DNA from: PCC-7336 sp039817825
GTDB lineage: Bacteria > Cyanobacteriota > Cyanobacteriia > Thermostichales > PCC-7336
Assembly: GCA_039817825.1 (NCBI GenBank)
Contig: JBCBVA010000003.1
Coordinates: 12,396-76,395 of the forward strand
Direction of reading: 5' to 3'
Length of the DNA stretch: 64,000 nt
Shown: positions 16,710 to 24,758 of the stretch, in pieces
Layout: the number at the start of each line of letters is the position of its first letter
Numbering within the stretch: the stretch's first letter is position 1
Notes under the pieces: generated by a model
The model's input: the letters and a program-made list of their open reading frames with translations, nothing else
The model's database searches: none
What the model was told of the DNA's origin: nothing
Made by a program: the position numbers and the translations under genes

Positions 16710-16805
16710 TTACTCGGTTAGGTAGGCTTCCATCAGTCCATCGATAAAGCCAGCCCATCGATGTAGCTGCAATCGGCTACAGTCTGGAGTTGATTTCGAT
16801 GACAC
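16710..16805 (-). CDS. Candidate 31-residue peptide upstream of mtnN
   Basis: A GTG-started frame reading MSSKSTPDCSRLQLHRWAGF and ending IDGLMEAYLTE, then TAA. The composition is protein-like and helical. The same stretch also resembles the left end of repeat family 1 (CTGCAATCGGCTACAGTCTGGAG on the plus strand), so it may be chance. No family recognised. Confidence 0.3.
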   Translation of the reverse strand: MSSKSTPDCSRLQLHRWAGFIDGLMEAYLTE

Positions 16806-16873
16806 CGATGTTCACCGCATGAGCCTGTTCACTCAAGGTTTACATTCACGAACGTTTCTCTGCAAAGGCAACT

Positions 16874-17290
16874 ATGGAAAGCTCGACCCAAAACCATCTC
16901 GCTCTCAAAATTCTGATTGGCTCCGCCTGGGCTGATGGTGTTCTAGAACCCGAAGAACAAAAGATGCTCACAGCAGCGTTTCAGCGCTACGGAGAAACCT
17001 ACGATCGCGAACTCAAACACTTGCTAGAACAACCCGTTACCCTTCAGCAAACGGAGCGCTGGATCTCTCAGTATTTAGCAGATGCTACAGACACCGAACG
17101 GCAGGCACTATTGGGGGCGATCGGCCGGGTGTTGTTTGCCGATCGCGAAGTGACCGATGAAGAGCACATGCTGCTAGATGACTTCCACTCCATGATGAAT
17201 ACCATTCCAGCCCATCTCGAAATGCCTGAGTTGGCCAAAACGGTTGGTACGTTCGTCAAAAAAGCCGTTCGGACGATTACCGGCCAGTAA
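16874..17290 (+). CDS. TerB-like protein
   Basis: 138 residues, all helical. The pattern matches the TerB/tellurite-resistance fold: LKILIGSAWADGVLEPEEQKML at the N-terminus and, in the second half, ALLGAIGRVLFADREVTDEEHMLLDDF. Each of these has acidic residues typical of the TerB metal site. TerB domains occur in many stress and membrane-linked proteins; a specific role cannot be given. It precedes gatB by 136 bases and may be independent. Confidence 0.78.
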   Translation: MESSTQNHLALKILIGSAWADGVLEPEEQKMLTAAFQRYGETYDRELKHLLEQPVTLQQTERWISQYLADATDTERQALLGAIGRVLFADREVTDEEHMLLDDFHSMMNTIPAHLEMPELAKTVGTFVKKAVRTITGQ

Positions 17291-17426
17291 TGCCAGCAGC
17301 TCCACCTCGATGATGTCCCCCAGACTTGTTTCCCATCCGTAAGAAACCGGTGGTTTGAAGCGCTAGCATAGAATTCAGCTCAAGATTTCACGTATCCCCT
17401 GGACGCATAGTGAGGTTAATCGCCGC

Positions 17427-18896
17427 ATGACCGCTGCTGCACCCGCCACAACGCAATACGAAGCAGTAATCGGGTTAGAAACCCACTGCCAACTGTCCAC
17501 CGAGACCAAGATTTTCTCCAGTAGCCGCACAGAATTCGGTGCGGATCCCAACACCCACATTGACCCCATTTGCGTCGGTCTACCGGGCACCTTGCCGGTC
17601 CTTAACCAAAAAGTGCTGGAATATGCCGTTCGTGCTGGCGTTGCCCTCAACTGCACCATCGCCCGCTACAGCAAGTTCGATCGCAAGCAGTACTTCTATC
17701 CCGACCTGCCGAAGAACTATCAAATCTCTCAATACGACCTTCCTATTGCCGAACACGGCCACATTGAAGTTCAGCTAGAAGATGGGTCGACCAAGCGCAT
17801 CGGGATTACTCGCCTGCACATGGAAGAAGATGCTGGCAAGCTAGTTCATGCTGGCGCAGAGCGACTGGCCGGTTCCAGCTATTCACTCGTGGACTACAAC
17901 CGCGCAGGGGTGCCGCTCGTGGAAATTGTGTCCGAGCCGGACATTCGTACGGCGGAAGAAGCCGCCGCATATGCCGAAGAATTGCGCCGCATTGTCCGTT
18001 ATATCGGCGTCGGAGACGGCAACATGCAAGAGGGTTCCCTCCGTTGTGACGTGAATATTTCCGTTCGCGAAGTAGGGACCGAAGCCTTCGGCACCAAAGT
18101 CGAAATCAAAAACATGAACTCGTTTAGTGCTATCCAAAAGGCGATCGAATACGAGTTCAAAAGGCAGGTGAAGGCGATTGAAACTGGCGAGGAAATTGTC
18201 CAAGAAACCCGCTTGTGGAATGAAACCACACAGCGAACCACCAGCATGCGTAAGAAGGAGGGGTCCAGCGACTATCGCTACTTCCCAGAACCGGACCTAC
18301 TCCCCATTCGCGTATCCGATGCTCAATTAGACGCCTGGAGCAAGCTGCCGGAGTTACCCGCCGCTAAGCGTGACAGATACGTTGCAGACTTTGGTCTGTC
18401 AGTCTACGACACCCGCTATCTCTCGGACGACAAGGACACTGCCGCTTATTTTGAATCCTGTGTAGACGCCGGAGCCGATCCTAAAGCGGCTGCCAACTGG
18501 ATCATGAGCGATATTGCTAAGTACCTCAACGATAGCAAGCTCACTTACCCAGATATTGCCCTCAAGCCTGAGACCCTAGCAGAGCTGATTTCCTTGATTG
18601 ATGAAGGCACCATCAGCAGCAAGATTGCCAAAGAGATCCTGCCCGAACTCTTGAGTGAAGGAGGATCGGCAAAAGCTCTGGTGGAGGCGAAAGGACTCAC
18701 TCAAATCTCTGATGTGGGTGCTCTGGATAGTCAAATTGACGAGATTCTGGCCGCCAACCCCGGACAGGTCGAGCAATATAAAGCCGGTAAAACCAAGCTA
18801 CTGGGCTTCTTTGTTGGCCAACTGATGAAGAAAACGCAAGGGCGAGCCGACCCGCAGTTGGCGAACAAGCTGATTGCTCAAAAACTCAACGGGTAG
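17427..18896 (+). CDS. gatB: Asp-tRNA(Asn)/Glu-tRNA(Gln) amidotransferase subunit B
   Basis: GatB is the kinase/tRNA-binding subunit of GatCAB, which makes Gln-tRNA(Gln) and Asn-tRNA(Asn) from the mischarged forms; cyanobacteria lack GlnRS. The 489-residue protein has the family start YEAVIGLETHCQL, the signature LRCDVNISVR, KNMNSFSAIQKAIEYE, SSDYRYFPEPDLLPI, and the C-terminal YqeY-like tail domain (ANPGQVEQYKAGKTKLLGFFVGQLMKKTQGRADPQL). Length is normal. Confidence 0.98.
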   Translation: MTAAAPATTQYEAVIGLETHCQLSTETKIFSSSRTEFGADPNTHIDPICVGLPGTLPVLNQKVLEYAVRAGVALNCTIARYSKFDRKQYFYPDLPKNYQISQYDLPIAEHGHIEVQLEDGSTKRIGITRLHMEEDAGKLVHAGAERLAGSSYSLVDYNRAGVPLVEIVSEPDIRTAEEAAAYAEELRRIVRYIGVGDGNMQEGSLRCDVNISVREVGTEAFGTKVEIKNMNSFSAIQKAIEYEFKRQVKAIETGEEIVQETRLWNETTQRTTSMRKKEGSSDYRYFPEPDLLPIRVSDAQLDAWSKLPELPAAKRDRYVADFGLSVYDTRYLSDDKDTAAYFESCVDAGADPKAAANWIMSDIAKYLNDSKLTYPDIALKPETLAELISLIDEGTISSKIAKEILPELLSEGGSAKALVEAKGLTQISDVGALDSQIDEILAANPGQVEQYKAGKTKLLGFFVGQLMKKTQGRADPQLANKLIAQKLNG

Positions 18897-19354
18897 TCAC
18901 CGTTGTAGAAGGGAGAGAGTTAGCGAGAGCTATGAAATAGCGCTAGACTCATGCGCCTGTCTTGGCTTGCCTCGCGTCCCTGCAGGAGGATACTCGCGGC
19001 GCAGTCGTGGGCAGGTCTCACAGGTCTCGATTGTGCCTCTCCATTAGACCTGATGTGGGTCGATGGCTTGGAGCAGTTGGAGATGTGTACGCGGCACGGT
19101 ATTGGAGCGATCGGATTGGTGGGCACGCTCTCTCATGCGCCGAATGTGCGATCGAAACGACTCTGGAGACCAACGCAAACTCAGTTGTTGCTGTGCGCGT
19201 AATGGCACACTTCGAGATTCACCCCCCCTGTATTGGTTGAAATCCAGAAGACGTTAAAGATTAACGGTATCCTGATAGAACCGAATGTGTGGTTGCTATA
19301 GCTCTACACTGTCGCTGGCGGTTCAAACGCAGTCGAAGGAGATCCGAACGTACA
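18897..19354. other. Upstream region of the aldehyde decarbonylase gene
   Basis: 458 bases with no convincing gene; overlapping frames on both strands (for example 18951-19202) have no recognisable family. The part near 19280-19350 should contain the promoter of the ADO gene, with TATAGCTCTACACT at about 19296. Confidence 0.35.
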
Positions 19355-20089
19355 ATGGCCCAACTTCAAGAGATGGCGGTAGCATCTGCCGAGCAACCCC
19401 TCGTTCCCACCTTGGACTACACCAGTCCCGCCTACAAGGACGCGTATTCCCGCATCAATGCCATCGTGATTGAAGGGGAACTGGAGGCGAATCGTAACTA
19501 TCTCACGTTGGCCGAGTTACTGCCGGATGATGCCGCTGAACTCAAAAAGCTGGCCAAAATGGAATTCCGTCATATGAAGGGATTCGAAGCCTGCGGGAAA
19601 AACCTGGAGGTCACTCCTGACAAAGCGTTTGCGGTTAAGTTCTTTGAGAAATTGCGCATCAATTTTGAGGCAGCAGCTGAAGCCAAGGACATTGTGACCT
19701 GTTTGGTCATTCAAGCGCTGCTGATCGAGTGCTTTGCGATCGCTGCTTACAACATCTACATTCCAGTCGCGGATGACTTTGCCCGTAAGATTACCGAAGG
19801 TGTGGTCAAGGACGAGTACCTGCATCGCAACTTTGGTGAAGTCTGGCTGAAAGCACGCTTTGACGATCCGCAAGCCAAGGCGGATATGGAACGGGCCAAC
19901 GCTGCCAACTTACCGATTGTGTGGGAAATGTTCGGCCAAGTGAATCAAGATGCCGACAATTTGGCAATGGAACCCGACGCGATCGTCGAAGATTTCATGA
20001 TTGCATACGGCGAAGCTCTGGGAGAAATTGGCTTCAGCAGTCGAGAAGTGATGAAGCTCGCCGCTCAGGGATTGCGTGCTGCGGCTTGA
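19355..20089 (+). CDS. ado: Aldehyde-deformylating oxygenase (aldehyde decarbonylase)
   Basis: Converts fatty aldehydes to alkanes/alkenes plus formate, using O2 and reduced ferredoxin, in cyanobacterial hydrocarbon synthesis. The 244-residue protein is a ferritin-like di-iron enzyme. All six expected metal ligands are present: Glu42, Glu70 and His73 (EFRH), Glu125, Glu154 and His157 (DEYLH). The start at 19355 gives MAQLQEMAVAS, close to the family start; the frame continues to 19289 with unrelated basic residues. The reductase that supplies the aldehyde follows 102 bases downstream. Confidence 0.97.
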   Translation: MAQLQEMAVASAEQPLVPTLDYTSPAYKDAYSRINAIVIEGELEANRNYLTLAELLPDDAAELKKLAKMEFRHMKGFEACGKNLEVTPDKAFAVKFFEKLRINFEAAAEAKDIVTCLVIQALLIECFAIAAYNIYIPVADDFARKITEGVVKDEYLHRNFGEVWLKARFDDPQAKADMERANAANLPIVWEMFGQVNQDADNLAMEPDAIVEDFMIAYGEALGEIGFSSREVMKLAAQGLRAAA

Positions 20090-20191
20090 TTTTGTCCAAT
20101 TGACTTGGCATTTAGATGAGTTGTCCAGAGTGGCCAGCTCTCTGATACATTTGGAAACATTGCTTCTGCTAAGTGAGGACGGCGATACTTC

Positions 20192-21217
20192 ATGTTCGGC
20201 TTAATCGGGCACTTAACGGACCTGGCACATGCTCAGCGTGTAGCCGAACGGCTAGGGTATCCAGAATACGCAGATAGCGATCTAGACTTCTGGTGCATGG
20301 CTCCGCCCCAGGTGGTGGACGATATTACGGTTACGAGCATTACTGGCCAGAAAATTTACGGTCAGTATGTAGAATCATGCTTCCTGCCGGAGATGCTGGC
20401 AATGCGCCGCTTCAAGGCTGCAAGCCGCAAGATCCTTAACGCCATGGCGCTGGCTCAGAAAACCAATCTGAACATCACAGCCCTCGGTGGATTCAGCAGC
20501 ATCATCTTCGAGAACTTCAAGCTTGAAAGCCTGAAGCGGGTGCGCAATATCGAGCTTGAGGTCAAACGGTTTACTACCGGCAATACCCACACGGCTTACA
20601 TCATCTGTCAGCAAGTGCTGGCCGCTGCGCAGCAGTACGGCATCAATCTATCCACTTCCACTCTGGCTGTAGTGGGGGCAACCGGAGATATTGGTAGCGC
20701 CGTGTGTCGCTGGTTGGGTGAGAAAACAGATGTCGATCGCTTGCTGCTGGTCGCTCGCGATCGAGAGCGTCTGGACAATTTGCAAGAATCTCTCGGGCGG
20801 GGAGAGGTGTGTACGGTTTCAGATGCGCTCCCCCAGGCAGACATTGTTGTTTGGGTGGCCAGCATGAGCAAAGGGATGGCTATTGACCCGCAGACGTTGA
20901 AACATCCTTGTATCATCATCGATGGCGGATATCCCAAGAACATGTCGTCTCTAGTACAGCGCGAAGGGGTTTACGTCATTGATGGTGGCATGGTGGAGCA
21001 TTCGCTCGATATCGAGTGGAGCATCATGGGCTTCCTCAACGTTCCGAACCCTACCCGTCAATTGTTTGCCTGTTTCGCCGAATCAATGCTTTTAGAGTTT
21101 GAAGGGCTACATACAAACTTCAGCTGGGGCCGCAACCATATTACGGTTGCCAAAGTTGATGAAATTGGAGCCATCTCTAGGAAGCATGGATTTCAACCCT
21201 TAATGCCATCCCCCTAG
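20192..21217 (+). CDS. aar: Long-chain acyl-ACP reductase (aldehyde forming)
   Basis: Reduces acyl-ACP to fatty aldehyde with NADPH, the first step of alkane synthesis. The 341-residue length matches AAR. It has FGLIGHLTDLAHAQ at the start, the NADPH-binding VVGATGDIGSAVCRWLG (about 160-176), and Cys294 in LFACFAESMLLEFE, which is the position of the catalytic cysteine in the S. elongatus enzyme. The end HGFQPL is typical. With ADO just upstream this is the standard two-gene hydrocarbon cluster. Confidence 0.97.
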   Translation: MFGLIGHLTDLAHAQRVAERLGYPEYADSDLDFWCMAPPQVVDDITVTSITGQKIYGQYVESCFLPEMLAMRRFKAASRKILNAMALAQKTNLNITALGGFSSIIFENFKLESLKRVRNIELEVKRFTTGNTHTAYIICQQVLAAAQQYGINLSTSTLAVVGATGDIGSAVCRWLGEKTDVDRLLLVARDRERLDNLQESLGRGEVCTVSDALPQADIVVWVASMSKGMAIDPQTLKHPCIIIDGGYPKNMSSLVQREGVYVIDGGMVEHSLDIEWSIMGFLNVPNPTRQLFACFAESMLLEFEGLHTNFSWGRNHITVAKVDEIGAISRKHGFQPLMPSP

Positions 21218-21345
21218 CAATTGAATTGTGGCTGGGTATGCTCTGCTTAGTCTGGCAGGCTGGTTCTGCGACTCTCATTTCCGATATCTTCTAGGCTTCT
21301 CTATTCATATCTCAGTAATCCAAGCGATTTGGAGGAACTCGCCGA

Positions 21346-22500
21346 ATGAAAGCGATGATTTTGGCAGCCGGTAAGGGAACGCGGGTGCGACCCATTACCT
21401 ACTTAATCCCCAAACCCATGATTCCCATCATGCATAAGCCAGTGATGGAGTTTTTGGTGGAGCTACTGAAAGAGCACGGGTTCGACCAAATCATGGTCAA
21501 CACCAGTCACTTGGCCGAACAAATTGAAAATTATTTTCGAGATGGGCAACAGTGGGGAGTGCAGATGGCCTTCTCGTTTGAAGGGCATTTCGAAGATGGA
21601 GACCCCATCGCCGAAGCACTAGGGTCTGCTGGCGGGTTGCGCAAGATCCAAGATTTTTCGGGGTTCTTCGACGATACTTTTATTGTTCTGTGCGGAGACG
21701 CGCTGATCGATCTCAACTTGACCGAGGTCGTCAAATTTCACAAAGAGAAAGGCTCGATCGCCACTATCGTCATGCGTGACGTTCCCCAAGAGGAAGTCCC
21801 CAGTTACGGGGTAGTGGTGACCGACGACGCTGGCAAAATCCAAACATTCCAAGAAAAGCCTTCTGTTGAAGAAGCTCTCAGTACTACCATTAACACCGGT
21901 ATTTATATCTTCGAACCGGAAGTCTTCGATTACATTCCCTCTGGGTGCGAGTATGACATCGGGGGAGATTTATTCCCCGAATTGGTGAAGGCCGGAGCTC
22001 CATTTTACGGAGTAACCAGCGAATTCCAGTGGGTAGATATTGGCCGCACGCCGGACTACTACGAGGCTGTTAGCAAAGTCCTGAAAAATGAAGTCAATGG
22101 TGTGTCAGTCCGTGGCACGGAGATTCAACCGGGTGTCCATGTCGGCTTAAATGTGAAAGCTAATTGGGACAAGGTCAACATTGTTCCTCCGGTCTACATT
22201 GGCGGCAGCACCTGGATTAACGATGGTGTGACCATTGTTGGGCCAACGGCGATCGGCTCGGGCTGTATTTTGAACGAAGGATGCACCATTGATAAGAGCG
22301 TGATTTTCGACTACACCCATATCGCTCGTAACGTCAATCTCGTTAAGCGCATGGTGCTGGGTAAGTACTGTATTTCGTCAGATGGTCAGCATATTGATAC
22401 AGAGGAAACTGACCTGAGTTGGTTGATTGGCGATGCCCGGTGTCGAATTCCAGATATGGCCTCGGTGGAATCTTCTCCGCTAGAAGCGCCGGTGTCTTAG
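21346..22500 (+). CDS. Sugar nucleotidyltransferase, GDP-mannose pyrophosphorylase-like
   Basis: A 384-residue two-domain enzyme. The N-terminal nucleotidyltransferase domain has LAAGKGTRVRPITYLIPKPMIPI, GSAGGLRKI, VLCGDALIDLNL and FQEKPS. A C-terminal left-handed beta-helix is visible as hexapeptides (VYIGGSTWINDGVTIVGPTAIGSGCILNEGCTI). It should join a sugar-1-phosphate, most likely mannose-1-phosphate, to a nucleotide for glycan or polysaccharide synthesis. GGAGG lies 10 bases before the ATG. No glycosyltransferases are adjacent, so the exact sugar is uncertain. Confidence 0.88.
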   Translation: MKAMILAAGKGTRVRPITYLIPKPMIPIMHKPVMEFLVELLKEHGFDQIMVNTSHLAEQIENYFRDGQQWGVQMAFSFEGHFEDGDPIAEALGSAGGLRKIQDFSGFFDDTFIVLCGDALIDLNLTEVVKFHKEKGSIATIVMRDVPQEEVPSYGVVVTDDAGKIQTFQEKPSVEEALSTTINTGIYIFEPEVFDYIPSGCEYDIGGDLFPELVKAGAPFYGVTSEFQWVDIGRTPDYYEAVSKVLKNEVNGVSVRGTEIQPGVHVGLNVKANWDKVNIVPPVYIGGSTWINDGVTIVGPTAIGSGCILNEGCTIDKSVIFDYTHIARNVNLVKRMVLGKYCISSDGQHIDTEETDLSWLIGDARCRIPDMASVESSPLEAPVS

Positions 22501-22614
22501 CGTCTGTCCGGCGATGTTAGTGGTTCGAGATATGTCGCAAGTCTTCAATCTCTGCCTTGGTCTTACTTGAGGCCATTCTCCAAAGCCTCTACAAAACGCT
22601 AGGGTTGAGCGGTC

Positions 22615-23163
22615 GTGATCTGGGTTATTGCGGTTGTCGGAATTGCGATTGTTTTTGGCTGTTTTGTATTGGCGATCGCCTGCCTTCCCTGGAGGGTGAG
22701 TTTGCGGTGGCGAAAAACTTGGGATGGTCCACTGGCGATTCAGGCGCGAATTTACAGTCCGGGTCAATGGTACACACTCGCTTGCTCCCGGCATTCTCGC
22801 ATTGTGCAGACCTTACAACACTGGCTATGGCCATCGGGGGTGAACGCCCCTGCTCTCATCCAGTTGCGGCAAGTGAGGCGTAACGTTCGTATTCTGTCTG
22901 CATTGCGCCCTGCGATGTCCGTGTCTGTCTGGGTACACGAGACACAATTTGGGTTTGACGATCCGTCGTTGACGGGAGAATGTCTGGGGTTGTTAGCCGC
23001 GATGCCTCGTTCTGTCCAACGCTCCATTGCGATTACCTTTGAACGGGCGGGATGCCGCAGTCGCGGACAGTTGGATGTCACTATCCAGCCGATTGCGATC
23101 GGCTGGCGATTGGTACGAGAGCGGGCGAGACGGAACGGATGGTTCGGTAACCGCCACACCTAA
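22615..23163 (+). CDS. DUF2953-type membrane protein (YtfI-like)
   Basis: 182 residues starting at a GTG, with an N-terminal membrane helix (VIAVVGIAIVFGCFVLAIACL) and a soluble remainder. The pattern of helix, short beta segment, a variable Trp/Arg-rich centre and a C-terminal IQPIAIGWRL resembles DUF2953. In Bacillus the DUF2953 gene ytfI sits directly before ytfJ (GerW). The same order is present here with the GerW gene 188 bases downstream, which supports the call. Function unknown; sporulation cannot be the role in a cyanobacterium. Confidence 0.6.
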   Translation: MIWVIAVVGIAIVFGCFVLAIACLPWRVSLRWRKTWDGPLAIQARIYSPGQWYTLACSRHSRIVQTLQHWLWPSGVNAPALIQLRQVRRNVRILSALRPAMSVSVWVHETQFGFDDPSLTGECLGLLAAMPRSVQRSIAITFERAGCRSRGQLDVTIQPIAIGWRLVRERARRNGWFGNRHT

Positions 23164-23203
23164 GAGATTTGCGTGACAGTAAAGCAGTGACCACACACTG
23201 CGG

Positions 23204-23262
23204 CCATTTCAGCTATAACAAGCCCTGTCTATACCTTGAGTTGAGTGTCCTGACTGAAATGG
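23204..23262. repeat. Spaced inverted repeat
   Basis: CCATTTCAG and CTGAAATGG, an exact 9-base inverted repeat about 41 bases apart, in the gap before the GerW gene. Could be a protein-binding dyad or a long hairpin; meaning unknown. Confidence 0.4.
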
Positions 23263-23351
23263 AACAGGCTACAGACTGGCGGCGTTCACCCAACTAGACT
23301 GGACGCGGCAAAAATCGCTTGTAGCCTGGAGATATTCAGTCCCACAATCGC

Positions 23352-23801
23352 ATGGCATCTTCCGAGTCTTTTCCAGTGAATACCGTTCTCGATGCTGTCC
23401 TCAGTAAGCTGCGAGCACTCGCGGAAACCGGCCAGACTTTCGGCACTCCCATTACGGTGGGGGACACCACAATCGTTCCCTATGTGTCTCTCAAGTTTGG
23501 TTTGGGGGGTGGAGGTGGCGGAGCATGCGTTGGCAATCAAGCAGACATTGAGTCCCGCAGCACTACTGATAGTCCAGATGCGTTTCACGACCTGGGAGCA
23601 CAGCATCTGGGAACCTGGGGAGGCGCTGGCGGCGGAGTCAAAGTCGAACCCATGGGGTTTTTAGTAATTCGAGGGGAATCGGTGGAAATGCTGCCGATCG
23701 AACGGGATACCAATCAGTGGGCTGCGATCGCAGAAGGGGTGATGCCGATGTTAGAACAGTGGCTTGAAGACCGCAGCCAAGTCCCATCCGAATTGGAATA
23801 A
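23352..23801 (+). CDS. GerW/YtfJ-family protein
   Basis: 149 residues. Family features: NTVLDAVLSKLRALAETGQTFGTPITVGDTTIVPYVSLKFGLGGG, a glycine run, and GAGGGVKVEPMGFLVIRGESVEMLPI. In Bacillus YtfJ/GerW is a spore germination protein, but family members occur widely in non-sporulating bacteria with unknown roles. It follows the DUF2953 gene, as in Bacillus, and its stop is 3 bases before the next gene's GTG, so translational coupling to that permease is likely. Confidence 0.85.
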   Translation: MASSESFPVNTVLDAVLSKLRALAETGQTFGTPITVGDTTIVPYVSLKFGLGGGGGGACVGNQADIESRSTTDSPDAFHDLGAQHLGTWGGAGGGVKVEPMGFLVIRGESVEMLPIERDTNQWAAIAEGVMPMLEQWLEDRSQVPSELE

Positions 23802-23804
23802 GCC

Positions 23805-24710
23805 GTGCTCGGTACCAACAACATTGTCAGTAGCGTTCTGGCCCCCTTTAGACGACTACCTCTAGTTGCCCTGAGTCGCCGCACTCGGCGCTGGATTGCG
23901 TCCAAGCCGTTACTCTGGCCGAGTATCGCGATTGTGGTGGGGTATGTGGCGATCGCCCTCATGGCTCCCCAGTTGTCACGCTGGGAGCTGTTAGGAGACC
24001 CTGTCGAGTATCTCAGCAATCCTGTGATGACGGCCCCCTCCCCTGACTATCCGTGGGGAACCAACCAGCAGGGGCACGATGTCCTGGCTCGTACCCTACA
24101 CGGCACGCGGACAGCGTTTAACGTGGTCATTCGAGGCACTACGTTTGCATTACTGTTTGGCGTGCCGTTGGGGTTGATTGGCGGCTATTTCGGCAGCTGG
24201 CTAGATCGCATCCTGGTATTTGCAATGGATGCGTTATACACGCTGCCCGGTCTGCTGCTGGCCATTGCCGTCGCCTACATCCTGCAGCCAGGCATTACGA
24301 CGGTCAGTCTAGCCGTTGCCCTTGCTTACGGGCCACTCTACTTTCGCGTTGTGCGCAACCAAGCGGCCTCCATTAAATCGCGTGGCTACGTTGAAGCCGC
24401 GATCGCCGCGGGTTCCTCTCCTCTTACCATTCTGCGGCGTCACATTTTCCCCAATGTGTTGCCCAGCCTCCCCGTCTTGCTCACCTTAAATGCAGCGGAT
24501 GCCATCTCCATGACTGCATCTCTGGGCTTTCTGGGGTTGGGGATTCCTTCCGACATTCCCGAATGGGGGCACGATTTACGTCTTGCCCTCGACGCGTTTG
24601 CTGCCGGTAGCGGTTGGTGGACGGCTGTATTCCCCGGATTGGCAATCGCGTTATTAATTACGTCACTGTCCTTGATCGGAGAGTCATTTGGCGGGAGGGC
24701 GCAAGGCTAG
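23805..24710 (+). CDS. ABC transporter permease, DppC/OppC type
   Basis: A 301-residue inner-membrane permease with about six helices. It has the N-terminal OppC-type anchor, PWGTNQQGHDVLARTLHGTRTAF (typical of DppC), and the coupling loop (about 200-220) for contact with the ATPase, VEAAIAAGSSPLTILRRHIFPNVLP. Peptide or nickel import is the usual family role. Only this permease is here: no partner permease, ATPase or binding protein lies beside it, so the rest is scattered or missing. GTG start, 3 bases after the GerW stop. Confidence 0.9.
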   Translation: MLGTNNIVSSVLAPFRRLPLVALSRRTRRWIASKPLLWPSIAIVVGYVAIALMAPQLSRWELLGDPVEYLSNPVMTAPSPDYPWGTNQQGHDVLARTLHGTRTAFNVVIRGTTFALLFGVPLGLIGGYFGSWLDRILVFAMDALYTLPGLLLAIAVAYILQPGITTVSLAVALAYGPLYFRVVRNQAASIKSRGYVEAAIAAGSSPLTILRRHIFPNVLPSLPVLLTLNAADAISMTASLGFLGLGIPSDIPEWGHDLRLALDAFAAGSGWWTAVFPGLAIALLITSLSLIGESFGGRAQG

Positions 24711-24758
24711 CAGATATCATAAGAAAGTCTTGCCGTCGCTTCCGAGCCAAAGTTTTAT

